Assembly: GCA_029204225.1 (NCBI GenBank)
Contig: CM055095.1
Span: 22,514,006 to 22,578,005, forward strand
From: Diphasiastrum complanatum
Taxonomy: Eukaryota; Streptophyta; Lycopodiopsida; Lycopodiales; Lycopodiaceae
Reading direction: 5' to 3'
DNA: 64,000 bases
The notes beneath the pieces are model-generated. The model had not been told where the DNA came from. It worked only from the letters and a program-made list of their open reading frames with translations, and did not search any database. Position numbers and translations under genes: made by a program. Below are positions 22,113 through 33,430 of this stretch, piece by piece; within the stretch, counting starts at the first letter, position 1; each line of letters opens with the position of its first letter.

Positions 22113-23882
22113 TTGTTTCATTACAAAGGAAGAAATCTCTTGGTTGCTAGGGGAAATAGACAAGGTAGACTTTTCAAGCTTGATGCTTTTGTTATGGCTA
22201 ACAAAAAGGATGTAATGGAAAAGGATATTGGTCTCAACTTTCCAAAGTTACCTTTTAGCATCAATAAGATTGGTGGATCTTATGCAAAGTCTAAAAAGCT
22301 TCCTTATTCTAGATCTAGGTCAAGATTTAATATGCTTCTTGGAGATGTTTATCTTTGTGCAAACTTGGCTAGTCTTGAGGATAATGATGGTGTTTCAATG
22401 GTTCTTCATGGCAAGTGCAAGAATGCATAAGGTAAGGAAAGAGCTAACTTCATCAATGGAGGTGAAGGTTCTTCCTTGGAAAAGATTGTTGTTAATGATT
22501 TCTTTGATCATATGGAAAAAGATGTTGCTAGGTGCATGCATGAAGGAGATGGTTCTTCTAGATTCTTTTGTTATGATTCCAAGAAAGTCATTTTTCCAAC
22601 AAGTGGAGTCACATGTCTTCATAAAGAGAGTAGATCAAATGGTTCTATCAAGAAACTTGGTGAGGGAGATAGTCACAAGTCAAGGAGAAGAGAAGTTTGT
22701 GAAGAGTTCAAAGTAGGATGTACTCTGAATGATTTCATTGTGAATGATAGTGAGGAAGAATAATTATTATATGAGTCATTACCTAAAACATTGAGTAGAA
22801 GTTTTTGTTTGAAAAAAGAGAGTACTGCAATCATCCTTATGTTGAAGGTACTAATCATTTTTCTCATGGCTTCTAATGTCTTTAAGGTTTCTACTTCTTA
22901 TGATGCAATCATTAAGAGGGAGTCTTATGAAGGAAAGAGCAATGGAAGACTGGTTCTTGGGAAGATCCAAGGCATGGATCTCACATCTCTTCATCAACTC
23001 AAAGGATTCTATGATTGTGAACTGATCACTCATGATCAAGATGGCAAAAGGTTGGTTGGAGAAGACTACATGGAGCAAATCAAGGAAGTGTTGTTCAAGT
23101 TTACTTTACTTGTTCTATCTCATGTTTGAGCATTTTCATGTGGATGTGTGCAAATTGTCAAGATATGGTAAAACTAGCTACATTGGTGAGCATTGTTTTG
23201 ATGTTGGATTTGTACTAGCATTCTTGGCTGGTTTTGTTGATGGAAATGAAGCTATTGGAGGCTCATTATATCACTCATCCATGATCAAGTTCTCAAGTGT
23301 TGAGCTACTTGGTGCCAATACTTGGAGATTGTCAATTTTTGGTGAATTCATGGTCATTTTCTTATGTCAAGTAGATCTTGAAGATGGACTAGTGCAACCT
23401 ACTTGGTCTATGGAGTCATGTGGTGCTGGATTTGCATCAATAATGTACTCACCTACTGATGGATTTCCAAGGTTTCATGGTTTCTTGTGGCAAGATGGAG
23501 ATGGAGGCTCATTCATGGAGTTTTATGGTGGAGACATATTTGAAGAAAGGACAAAGTTGGAGGAGACAAGCAAGCAAACGGTCATCACTCACATTTATTG
23601 TTTGGTTGCTGTAATTTTCCAGAGATTTCAAATTTTGAAACATGGAGGAATCATTTCATTCACATTCTATTTGGTTCTTCATGTTCTAGTTATATCTTGA
23701 TGTGTAAAATTGATGTAAGAAATAGTGAAGCATCCAATTTGGACACTATTCTCTATATCAATTATGAAAGATACTTTAGAACCTTAGAAAGGAGATCTAT
23801 ACTTAGGATGGAGATCATTCTAAAGCTGGATCAAAGTTCTATTGTCAAAACTATGCCAAAACTAGTTGAAGAGGGAGTGTGA
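22113..23882 (+). pseudogene. Unrecognised internal region of the copia-derived element
   Basis: Open frames follow one another on the plus strand (22113-22430, 22476-22763, 22791-23129, 23032-23700, 23598-23882), separated by single stops or frameshifts. Apart from the short GAG-pre-integrase start they contain no HHCC/DDE integrase, no YVDD RT and no RNase H motif. Short phrases such as HEGDGSSRFFCYDSKKV and FSSVELLGANTWRLS are not ones I recognise. The last frame ends LVEEGV just before the polypurine tract, as copia polyproteins often do. It may be captured host sequence or a diverged non-autonomous coding region. Confidence 0.4.
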
Positions 23883-24460
23883 GAGATTTCAACTAGTTTA
23901 GTCTAGTTTAGTCATATTTTGGAAAATTGTCAATAAGAGGCCAAAACTCATTTTAGACTTAGAGATAAACTTTCTGAAGTTATATTAGTTTAAAATACAT
24001 TCAATCAAGACTTTTTGAAAGTGTGCGAAAGTTGGTAGTCAAGTTTGAGAGAGATTCAAATTTGAACTTTGGGTACATTGAATCTAGACCCAAAAATAGT
24101 AGGATTTACATTTTGGAGGGAAAGCCAAGTGGCCAAATAGGGTTTAGAAACTCTATAATAGGATGCAGCTCGTGGAGAGACATATCTTCTCTCTTCTCTC
24201 TCTCATTTCATCATTATACATGGTTCTCTTTGGGTTCTACTACTCATTGGTGCACTATTTTCGTGTTATCTTGCAATCTTGTGTGTAGAATGCTCATATT
24301 TTGCTATTTTCGGTTCCACACGTGTGAAATAAAGTAGGTATTGTAATTGTACAGACAACAAACATATTTTATGTTTTGGTTCATGTTTGATCAATATCTC
24401 TTAGAGTTTGCATCTCATTTTGTATGTAGATGCTGATTTTTCTACATTGGCAGGATTGTT
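23878..24460 (+). repeat. 3' LTR of the copia-derived element
   Basis: It starts TGTGAGAGATTTCAAC immediately after the purine tract. A TATA-like ctataatagg is near 24152 and an AATAAA signal near 24327. The right border is uncertain because no partner LTR is present in the window. Confidence 0.5.
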
Positions 24461-26660
24461 GGTTTGCTCCTTATTGTAACCAAAGATCAGGGACATGGAT
24501 TGGATCTTGAATGATCTGAAATCCTTCACAATCTGAACAACTAACTCAGAAGTAGCACTTCTAACTCGGTTAGCTGCATTGGATTTAGGAAATATTTCAA
24601 TGTCTAGGTGTGGATCCAAGACACCACATTCAATCTAATTCTAATCCCACTTAGATTTATAAGAAACTCTCATCGAGAAATCACTATTACCTAGTGAGAA
24701 ATTGTCTCTACACAATTCTCATCAATATGCCTATGTTCTAATGACTAGTTTGTGCATGCAAATAAACTTAGTCTAAGGAATCCTTTGTAGATACACAAGA
24801 TTAGAAGTTTTTTACGAAAGGCTTTTATGATCATACAAAGATTCACTACATAGCATATCTTTTTTAACCAAGAATCCTATAACTTGGTTATCATCTAAGA
24901 GAGAATATTTCTCAAAGAGTGCTATTTCACATCCCAAAATCTCAGATTTCATTCCTTGCATCAACTCACGGATCCCAGTCCTCCTAAGATCAAGTTGATT
25001 GCTTCCAGCAAGGAACATTTTTCAACAAACCCCATCTTGCTATAGAATTCCCTAGTTCTGGCACAAATCAATCGGACTTGTAATCAGCCACTCTTCTACC
25101 ACAAGAGTGTTTTCTAGTTTTCTTATCTTACATCTTCAAACCAGATATCAAAATATCTTATCGTTTCTGATTCATGAAACAGGTCCCTTATCCATAGATA
25201 TAACAGATTCCTCTTGGAATCTATCATAGATGTTTCTCCTTGATAGCTCTCTTTTCTTCCCACTTCTCCCCCCTTTTTAACAGGAAACGGCACGATTTTC
25301 CAAGGGGTGCCTGTCAATCTAGATTTGGCCTAGGAGAAGTTTCAAAGAAGAGATCCAAGAATCTTGAAAGTCAAAAAAGGTGTTGCATCATTGTAACTAA
25401 ATATTGATAATGTCCCAACACATTTTCGTGAAAGACTTATCAAAAGATCTTCTTTGTTACCCTTATTAAGAATTGACCTGTAAATCATAAAAGGACTTTT
25501 TTGAAGATTTATGTAAGGAAAACATTCAGAAAACGATTCCATTAATCATACTTGTGACATCGTCCAAGGTCGACGGGCAATAAAAATTACCTTCCAAGGA
25601 ATCACAAGAAAACAGGTTGATCAATGTTTAAGAAATTCACAAATATATTCTTAATAAAAAGAAATAGCTTCTGGTTTTCCGGTTTTATAAATTTGAGATA
25701 TCCATAATGGGTCATGACCAATACCTCACATTTCCGACAAAACACCCATTTTATGACTCATAGTATTTGGCATCATTTAGATTTACGACCTTATTATGGT
25801 CAAACTGATCCAGTTAGTTTCAGATGTCCCCTTTGGAATTGCATGCGTCCCATACCACATGTTCTTCCTCTAGGAAGACCATCCACTTCCCGATCCATCA
25901 TCCAAAAACTAATTTTTGGTATTTGTCTTATAGAGTTGTTAAAAATCTATAAATTTAACAAATGACTCACATGACATTTGAGTCCAACCAATCGGTACTA
26001 TCAAAGTTCTCAAGAATTCCTCCAAATTCTAACTTTATAGTACAAATTCCGACTCACGTTAGTCTTTCCCGCTTACTTAATCTTTACGGTCACAAAAAGA
26101 TTGTGGGTCACGCCTCATCATTCCGTGAGTGACAGATTTAGTATTGGGTAAGAATGAGGGGGAATAATTCGATTAAGAACGAATTTGATTAAGATATTTC
26201 AATTAGGATTACTCTTTAACGAGTTGAATTCAAAGTGCATAAATTGCAAAAACCGCTATTCAACCTTACAGGCTTGTAATTGAATATTCTTTATCAAATT
26301 TCACGATTCTAAAAACAATATTGAATTACAAGATATGCCAAACTTCAAAATCAAATTTCCATATGAGTTCTGCCTATCGGGCGTTACGATTCTTCAGAAC
26401 CGTTCGATTTAGAGTGTCATATGGCATATCAAATTGGTTTCTCTTTTGGTGAACAATATTTTCCAGTTTATAAATGCTTTTTTTTCCCTTATTCAATGGC
26501 TTATCAATTTTGGGGGTTGGATTGAGCTTACAAACAATAAGTATTGAATGAGTAGAAGTAAATGCTTTTATTTGCATTGGATTATGTAAGAATTCAAGCA
26601 TTTCTATCATTCTAACTAGAATTACTTGTTGTTGTATTTACATAATAGGAAAACACACAA
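24460..26660. other. Unassigned DNA, possibly chromovirus leader
   Basis: Between the copia-derived element and chromovirus gag I find no known domain. Minus-strand ORFs (24812-25018, 25123-25317, 25342-25542) are short and lack motifs. Confidence 0.35.
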
Positions 26661-26669
26661 GCAACTCCA

Positions 26670-27480
26670 ATGGATGAAACCAATGAAAACCCATCATTTG
26701 ATCTATCAAACTCATCCGATGTGGCAAAAGCTCTTGAACTTTTATACCAACAAATTCAAGCCACTAATAAAAAGCTTCTTGAAACTAATCAAAGGAACCA
26801 AGACTTAGAGTCTAGATTAGCCAACCATAAGAAACATGTAGTTCCACCTCCCGTAAAATTGTTCAGGAGGGAGAAGAAAGATAGGAACTTGCAAGTGGTA
26901 AGTACATGGCTTAATGTATGGAACAAATATTTTGGCATAAACCAATTTCCTGAATGTGAAAAGTTGTCCACTATAACTATGTTTCTTGAAGGAAGAGCCT
27001 TAGTATGGTGGGATGACCTACTTGCAAAAGGCAATCAACCTTGTACATGGGATGATTTTTGCATAGTTTTAGAGAATACTTCCTACCACTATTAGATGAC
27101 TATGAACACTTTCAAAAGTTGAGTCATTTAACAATGAATAAAGGTCTGGAACAATTTATTCAAGATTTTCATGAGTACCTGAATCCACTTTATAGTGACA
27201 TTCTACCAAAGGTACAAATGTTAATGTTTATGACCCAAAAGATTACCAAGTGGGTGTTCGTAGGAACCATCCAAAAACCCTAGAGGATGCTTTTAGGGTT
27301 GCAAAGTATTTTGATGACACACCTAAGCCATCTAGGGGTCACCAGCCTAATGAGCCAAAAAAAGGTTTTCAATTCAAGAGGAAGGATAGGGAAGTTGTTA
27401 ATGAAACGCATCCCAATTCCAACAATCGAAAAAAAAAACCAAGAAAAATTTCAAAAGCCATCAAGGTGGCAGAGATATAG
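26670..27480 (+). pseudogene. Chromovirus gag
   Basis: The start MDETNENPSFDLSNSS is followed by a coiled-coil-like Gln/Glu/Leu segment and a classic gypsy gag core (VVSTWLNVWNKYFG, MFLEGRALVWWDDL). A frameshift at about 27080 moves the reading to SFREYFLPLLDDYEHFQKLS, and a second at about 27245 to VRRNHPKTLEDAFRVAKYFD. It then becomes Lys-rich. The zinc knuckle is lost: only its first residues (RKKNMCFK, about 27490) remain before protease-side sequence begins. Confidence 0.7.
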
Positions 27481-27502
27481 CTGAAGTTCGTAAGAAGAAT
27501 AT

Positions 27503-28180
27503 GTGCTTCAAGCTTCTACCTCAGGTAATCTATCTCGAAGTAATGAGATGGATGTATGTTTCTTTAGTTCTTTAGTTTTTGGACCTAATGACCTTATTTG
27601 CATTAAAGGTAAAGTTAAAGATCAAGTTGTTAATATTCTTTTTGACACTGGATCCACTCATAACTTTATTAATGTGTATTTGGTGCAGATACTAAAGCTT
27701 TCTACCCGAAAAAGAAAGAAAAAATATTGTGTGACAATGGCATCGGGAAGCAATTCCGAGTTTATGGATTATGTTGTTCCTGATGTAGAGTTACACATAC
27801 ATGATTACTTCGAAAAACTAGAATTCCATGTTGTTGCATTAGCTAATGTAGATATTGTTCTCAGGCAGCAATGGCATTTTGATAAGAATAAGTCATTGAG
27901 AATTGATTTTGTTCAAAAATCTTTATCTTTTATGCATGAGAATTCTTTAATTAAGATCAAGGCTAGTTTAAGTGTTAACACTAAAAATGTTAATCCTTAT
28001 TCTAAACAGAAACTTGATTCAATAATGAAGAATTCTGATTTTAAAGTTTATTTATATTTTCATAATGATTTCATTTGCTGCAATGATAAAATACTGAACA
28101 TAAATGCCATGAATATACCTAGTGAGAACACTACAGAGTTTGAAGCCTATAATGAACTTAGGCAGGAATTTGTTTCGTAA
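27503..28180 (+). CDS. Chromovirus aspartic protease
   Basis: 225 codons with the retropepsin active site NILFDTGSTHNFIN (intact D-T-G), then VVPDVELHIHDY, LEFHVVALANVDIVLRQQWHF and a long Lys/Asn-rich tail. The family cleaves the gag-pol polyprotein. IVLRQQWH stands where plant elements have the hydrophobic I/V-L-G-M-x-W-L flap end, so that Gly is changed. No RT follows: the ORF ends at 28180 and integrase begins about 10 bp later, which marks a deletion of RT and RNase H. Confidence 0.7.
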   Translation: MLQASTSGNLSRSNEMDVCFFSSLVFGPNDLICIKGKVKDQVVNILFDTGSTHNFINVYLVQILKLSTRKRKKKYCVTMASGSNSEFMDYVVPDVELHIHDYFEKLEFHVVALANVDIVLRQQWHFDKNKSLRIDFVQKSLSFMHENSLIKIKASLSVNTKNVNPYSKQKLDSIMKNSDFKVYLYFHNDFICCNDKILNINAMNIPSENTTEFEAYNELRQEFVS

Positions 28181-28189
28181 AGACAAGGT

Positions 28190-29050
28190 GTGTGTATTGG
28201 AGAATGACACAGTAAGGGCCCAAATCTTGCATGAGTGTCATGATAGTCCATGCGCAAAGAGGACATCCAGATATACAAAGAACACTTGACTTAGTTCGAC
28301 GGCAATTTTGGTGGCCTAAGATGAAAAGTCAAGTAGAGGCCTATGTACTTACATGTGCTAAGTGCCAGTTAAAAAAAGTAGAGAGGCTAAAAGCTAGTGG
28401 CCTATTATATCTTTTAGATATTCCTATCGGAAAGTGGAAAAATATATCTATGGATTTTGTGGTCGGGCTTCCACACGTACACGGAAGGGCCACGATTCGG
28501 TTTGGGTCATTGTTGATAGACTTACAAAGTTTGTTTAATTTATCCCAACAAAAACTATTGTTAAAGCTCCAGAACCAGCTCACTATTTGTTGAGAAGCTT
28601 TTTTGATTGTACGGGTTGCCTTGTGATATTGTCAGTGACCGTGACCCAAAATTCACTGGGAATTTTGGGCAAGCAATATTTGAAAAGTTGGAAACGACTT
28701 TAAGTATGAGTTCTACAGATCATTTGGAATCAGACGGTCAAATGGAAAGGACCAATCAGACAATGGAGGATATGCTGTGAGCATATGTGGGCCATCGGCA
28801 GTCTGATTGGGAAAATTACCTTCCACTGGTGAAATTTGCATATAATAGTGCAAAACATTCAGCGACCGAATTTAGCCCTTTCATGATTATGTATGGTTAT
28901 CAACTTTGATCACCGATTAGTGTAGGCATGAAAAACCTTAGGGTGCAAGCCGTAACTGATTTCTTTGCGAATATGCAAGAAATGTTAGAGCTGGCTAAAG
29001 TTAGCATATGAAGTGCCCAAGATAGGGCAAGACACTATGCTGATCTATCT
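28190..29050 (+). pseudogene. Chromovirus integrase
   Basis: The zinc-binding part is present (HDS, GHPDIQRTL, RRQFWWPKMK, then CAKCQ). The core keeps the first catalytic Asp (SMDFVVGLP), then after a frameshift the second (IVSDRDPKFTGNF), then QMERTNQTMEDML with the Glu, and [17 protein letters not shown]. Two or more frameshifts and three stops (about 28773, 28909, 29010) break it. The enzyme inserts element cDNA into the host chromosome; all three catalytic residues are still legible. Confidence 0.75.
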
Positions 29051-29053
29051 CGA

Positions 29054-29515
29054 ATGCACAAAGTATTCTTGGTCAACGACTGGGTATTTTTGAGGATTCC
29101 TAGTCATTCTAGGGGCTTGAAAACTATTAAGTATGCAATTTTGGCACCTAGATATTATGGTCCTTTTAAGGTTATCCAAGTGATAAACAAGGTCACATAC
29201 AAACTAGACTTTCCAACTAACATTGGAATTCATCTTGTTTTCCACATTAGTAAGTTGAAACCCTCGTTGGGGGTTGGAGAAACCCTGGTCCCTGTGGAAG
29301 ATCTAGTGGAGCTTCTTCGTGATGAGTCTGCGAGTGGACCACCTGAATCTGAGGCGATTGTTGATAGTCGGCAAAAAACTCTAAGGAATAGAGTGCTTCA
29401 GGAATTTGTAGTCAGGTGGAGGGGCAAATTAGAAGAAAAGGATACCTGGGAAAAGGAGAAAAGAATACTCCAATTATTTTTCTACAAGGAAAAATTTAAG
29501 TTTAGGGGGAAGTAA
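29054..29515 (+). CDS. Chromovirus integrase C-terminus with chromodomain-like module
   Basis: 153 codons: VNDWVFLRIP, APRYYGPFKVIQ, TYKLDFP, HLVFHISKLKPSLG form the usual C-terminal tether. About 35 residues later comes AIVDSRQKTLRNRVLQEFVV, WRGK and DTWEKEKRI, which fits the group II chromodomain of plant chromoviruses (V-x-W and TWE anchors). Such modules direct integration toward particular chromatin. The ORF ends five bases before the 3' LTR. Confidence 0.7.
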   Translation: MHKVFLVNDWVFLRIPSHSRGLKTIKYAILAPRYYGPFKVIQVINKVTYKLDFPTNIGIHLVFHISKLKPSLGVGETLVPVEDLVELLRDESASGPPESEAIVDSRQKTLRNRVLQEFVVRWRGKLEEKDTWEKEKRILQLFFYKEKFKFRGK

Positions 29516-30480
29516 TGCTACATATCTATGTAACTAACAGTACTTCAGTGACCCCTATATGTCCATTTAGTGTTGGGGGCTAAATGGCAAGTTACCCTTG
29601 GATAAGGGGTACCCTTGGATAGGTGCCTTTGGATAAGGGTAGGCAAGTGACTATACCTTGGTCGGAGGTATGGAATCAAGTTACCCTTGGATAGTGAGGT
29701 GTTAGAAAGTCATTACCATGGGTGTTTTGGCTATTTTTCTAAACCTTGGGCCTCAACCTTGAACCATATCACTTTATTGGTCTTGGACCAAAGTATACAA
29801 GCACAACTTGGGAAATGGGACCTAGTAGGAGGGCACACTTCCAAGGTGTCCATTGAGTTCCCAACTCCCACAAGAAAGGCATTCAAAGAGTCATAGGTTA
29901 TGGAAGAAGTCTCTTGACCTTCCATAAGCCTATGAAGGTTCTTTAACTCCCCTAGGCCTCTCTCTTTCTAATTGGTTTTGCATGGAACTCCATAGTGTAT
30001 TAGAGGGTGCCATTTGCCATCTATATGAGGGGAGGAGGGCGCCCATAGGGAGGGAGAGAGATCTCTTTTGTTTGCTATGCTTATGCTCTAGTGTGGCTAC
30101 TGGCATGTAGAGTGTTTTTCTTCCATGTAGTGTGCTTAGGGTTTGGATCTTGCTTATGGTATGGGACATAAGTAGGGTTTGGATCTTGAGTATGCTATGG
30201 TTTGTGGTGGTATGCTTGTGATTAGTTATTGGTTAGCAAGGGGTTCTAGATTAGCCAAATTACATGATTGCATGTGCCAGCTAGCTATGTTTGGGTGGTG
30301 AATACTTGAGGCCACTTGTTATCTATCTTTGTGATTAAGATTAGGGACACAAGTGGAGGAGAGATCCATGGAGGCTTGAAGATCCTTACTTGCAGGTGGA
30401 GGCATCCTAGCTTGGAGTTGGGGAGGATCTTGGAGCTTGTAGGTTACTTGGAGGACCTTTGGAGGCACTACCTTTGGATT
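29516..30480 (+). repeat. 3' LTR of the chromovirus
   Basis: Begins tgctacatatctatgtaact directly after the purine tract. The first 180 bp closely match the repeat at 20341, and the later tttagggtttggatcttgct (about 30130) matches 20572. The right border is uncertain; about 30480 is an estimate. Confidence 0.6.
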
Positions 30481-30559
30481 AGGAGGACTTCCTAACTTCA
30501 TTTGTAAAAGATGTTATCCCATAGCTCCACCAAATTGTGCATACCAACAAAACCCTATC

Positions 30560-30571
30560 ACTTTGATACCA
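30560..30571 (-). other. Primer-binding site (initiator-Met type)
   Basis: On the minus strand the sequence right after the LTR end is TGGTATCAAAGT, close to TGGTATCAGAGC, the complement of the initiator Met tRNA 3' end used by many plant copia elements. Confidence 0.6.
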
Positions 30572-31006
30572 TGTTAACCTACTAAGGATCTAGTGCCACA
30601 AGCTCTCCAGATGGCACATCAAAAGTTAACGAATAACAATGAAACATTGTCCACATAGGAGACACACAAACTGCATGTCCTTAGCAAGTGTCCTAAAACT
30701 AGCCTAGCACTTGTTAGTTAGGCCCATTATGGCCAAATTTGATTGTTAAAACTTGAGACATGCCCTCAACTATAGCAAGTATTGTAAATAACATTGTACA
30801 ACTAATTGTCCTCCGTGTGGCTACCTGCCTAATCCAAGTAGCCAGTTACGGGACAAGTGTCCACAACTGATATGTTGATCGTGGGTCACGTCCCGGTCAC
30901 TACGGAACACACAGTAAACTAGATAAACCATAAATTTAATTTAACTATACAATCCTGCATTTCAAGCTTACATGAAAATACATCAGATCGAATCTAATTC
31001 TTAACA
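30572..31006 (-). repeat. 435-bp LTR of a copia-type element
   Basis: On the minus strand it starts TGTTAAGAATTAG and ends GTAGGTTAACA, so the terminal six bases TGTTAA/TTAACA are inverted. A primer-binding site follows. The right flank is the interior of a copia RT gene, so this LTR element inserted into another copia. Its internal region to the left is almost wholly missing. Confidence 0.6.
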
Positions 31007-31009
31007 TGT

Positions 31010-31430
31010 CGAATGTTTTTTTGACTTGTACTTCACCTTGTAGATCCACTTGGTACCTATTGGTTCTTACTCCTTAGATGGTTCCCCTAAATCCCATGTT
31101 TCATTCTTCATGATAGATTTGTATTCTTTAGACATGGATTTTCTCCAATGATCACTTAAGCGATTTCTCATAAGATTTGAATTCAATATTGTTAAGAACA
31201 TTAGCCACATAATTAGCATAAGACTTAGGCCCTCTAGGGCTTGAGTGCTTTTTAGAACCCTGTTCACTAGATTCTAGAATGTCATCAACGTGATTATCAC
31301 CCACATATTTTAAGTAACACATTGGCCTCTTTGTAACTCTGGCATGATCACAAAAACCATCGATAATTATAATATAATCATCAAGAATAGAAAGATTAGG
31401 AGCATCTTGTGCCATTTTTTAATTCATACA
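31010..31430 (-). pseudogene. Copia integrase-RT linker and RT N-terminus relic
   Basis: The minus strand reads YANYVANVLNNIEF, then in a shifted frame SDHWRKSMSKEYKSIMKNETWDL, a variant of the copia RT start W-x-x-A-M-x-x-E-(YF). It continues EPIGTKWIYKVKYKSKKHST and then stops abruptly at the LTR at 31006. Frameshifted and truncated. Confidence 0.7.
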
Positions 31431-31934
31431 TGGATTCACTTGGTGTGTTTGTTGATGAAATGTGGAGAATGGTATTGTCCTAGATGCTCATATTTATCAT
31501 TCCATGTGCTTTGGTAGCATGCATGTCTCAATCCAACTGACTGCCTAAGAGTTTTTCATATTCTCTCTTTGACATGTCTTCTTTTCTTTCAAATTCAAAA
31601 ATGTCCATTATAGGATGCTTCTCTTGTTCAATCACTGATTTTCAAGCATCTCGCATCATCAACAAATTCTACATTTTAGACTTCCAAATTGGATAGTTCT
31701 TACCATCCAATTTACCTGATTTTGATAAGAGTAATCCCAAATCTCTCTATTGTTGCATAAAGCATAATGGTGATGTGAATGTGTATGTAAATTCTTTGGA
31801 TAATTAGAGAAAGCCTTCCTATCAAAGTACCATTCATATTTTTCTGACGACCTTTCAATTTCCTTACCTCCCGAAAGGCCTGAAGACCATAAGAGATATA
31901 TCATTCATGGAAGTTCTATACCCAATAGACCACC

Positions 31935-33160
31935 CTATAGAGTAAGCCTCTCCCAACAAGAGAACAATTTGAGAACATTAACGAATTGTTGGGAAAAGGT
32001 GTTATCGTACCTAGTAGTTCCCCCTATTGCTCTCGTGAAAGTTTGGTACAAAAGAAAGATGGGAGCTTTAGAATGTGTGTCGACTACCATGCATTGAATA
32101 GGATCAAATATATATTTGGATCATAGTCAAGAACTGATTTTCTATTCCAAGAGTAGATGACATTATGGATAGGCTCAGAGGATCATGTGTCTTTAGTAGG
32201 ATAGATCTAACTACTGCATACCACCAAATCCGAGTAGTACTTGAAGATGTCCATAAAACAACCTTCAGGACTAATTCTAGCCTTTATGAATTCCTAGTGG
32301 TTCCATTTGGTTTTATCTATGCTCCTGCTACATTTAATCGAATGATGAAGCAAGTTTTTTTACCTCATTGACATGTTTTAGGGACATCCTTTTGATGATC
32401 TCTTAGTGTTTAGTGCTAATGAAGAAGAACATGAAAGACATCCATTTATTGTCTTTAAGATCCTACAAGAAAACTTGCTTCTCATTAAAAGAAAGACTCA
32501 ATGATATTTTTTTAGAAAAGATACAGTTCCTAGGACATGTGATATCTGAGGGAATCCAAATGGACCCCTCAAAAATCAAATCCGTACAAGATTGGCCAAA
32601 ACCTAGAATCATTCACGAAGTTCGGTCCTTTCTACGCTTATGTTCTTATTATCGAAGTCCATTCACTATTTTGCTCATATAGCCTCACCCCTTCGTGAAC
32701 TTACTGAAAAGAAGGTGACGTTCTATTGGAATGCCTTTGATGCCTTAGATCATGCCCTTATCATAAGACTCGTCCTTATCAATCTTGACCTCATAAACCT
32801 TTCTCTGTGGAAGTACATGCAAGTCTTGATTTCATAGGAGCAGTCTTCAACCAAGAAAGCCATGTTGTAGCCTATGAGAGTCGAAGACTTCAAGGGGCTT
32901 AGATACAATATGACATATATGAGAAGTAAGTTCTAGTTGTTATCTATGCCCTTAAGTTATGGAAATAGTACCTCTTAGAAAATGATTGCTTGGTTAAGAC
33001 TGCTCAACAATATTTGAGAAAAACATCTTAAATGGGCCAACTACCTTAGTACCTTCCACTTTCAATTGATCCATCACCCAGGGAAGGACAATAAAGTTGC
33101 CAACACATTTTCAAGAGTACCCAAAGTCAACCACGGATTGAGAATTTTGCTTCTAACATT
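31935..33160 (+). pseudogene. Ty3/gypsy reverse transcriptase and RNase H relic
   Basis: Starting near 31960 the plus strand reads VIVPSSSPYCS, QKKDGSFRMCVDYHALNRI, then FSRIDLTTAYHQIRV (32190-32240), VPFGFIYAPATFNRMM, and about 32390 FDDLLVF, where plant gypsy RT has Y-x-DD. After that come KIQFLGHVISEGIQMDPSKI (32517-32576), RSFLRLCSYYR, and the RNase H phrase VVAYESRRLQG near 32865. At least five frameshifts or stops. It supplies exactly the modules missing from the chromovirus but lies outside its 3' LTR, so it is more likely a separate element. Confidence 0.75.
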
Positions 33161-33430
33161 GTAATATTTAATTTCAATGTGCTTACTTTAATCATTATTT
33201 TTACTTAGTTTGTTATTTAATCCACTATGCAATCTCTTGAGTGTAAATTTGGAGTGAGCTTGGTCAAGCGAGTTTTGTCAAAAATCCAAGCGAGCTTTTT
33301 ATAATAAAAAAAAAAAAATTTCTTTGTTGTATCATTCAACTATGTATTTTGTCTTCTATACTGGTAGTATTTACCAGGTGTTATGATTATAACAATTTTT
33401 TATGATGGAATTCATATTATTGTTTGTGAG
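33160..33430. other. Unassigned AT-rich DNA
   Basis: Poly-A/T-rich sequence without features. Confidence 0.4.

Larger units (their letters stand above)
21330..24460 (+). mobile_element. Copia-derived non-autonomous element, 5' truncated
   Basis: The element enters in the middle of copia gag (ELVQVILNGL just after 21370), continues through zinc knuckle, protease and the start of the GAG-pre-integrase region, then has about 1.7 kb without integrase, RT or RNase H. It ends in a polypurine tract (gaagagggag, to 23877) and an LTR starting TGTGAGAG at 23878. No 5' LTR is visible, so it was cut off at about 21330 next to the antisense gypsy fragment. Confidence 0.6.
20341..30480 (+). mobile_element. 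Ty3/gypsy chromovirus, internally deleted, with nested insertions
   Basis: LTR-type repeats begin at 20341 and 29516, and between them lie, in order, gag (26670), protease (27503), integrase (28190) and a chromodomain-like C-terminus (29054-29515) ending in a tttagggggaagtaa purine tract directly before the 3' LTR. RT and RNase H are absent. The left half is occupied by an antisense gypsy fragment and a copia-derived element. With several frameshifts it cannot move by itself. Confidence 0.6.

Noticed and set aside
24812-25542. Organelle-derived insertion
   Set aside because: The minus-strand ORFs gave a vague impression of a plastid reading frame, but no specific motif could be matched.
31935-33160. 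This RT/RNase H being the missing part of the chromovirus at 26-30 kb
   Set aside because: It lies beyond that element's 3' LTR and is followed by no integrase; a separate gypsy copy is simpler.
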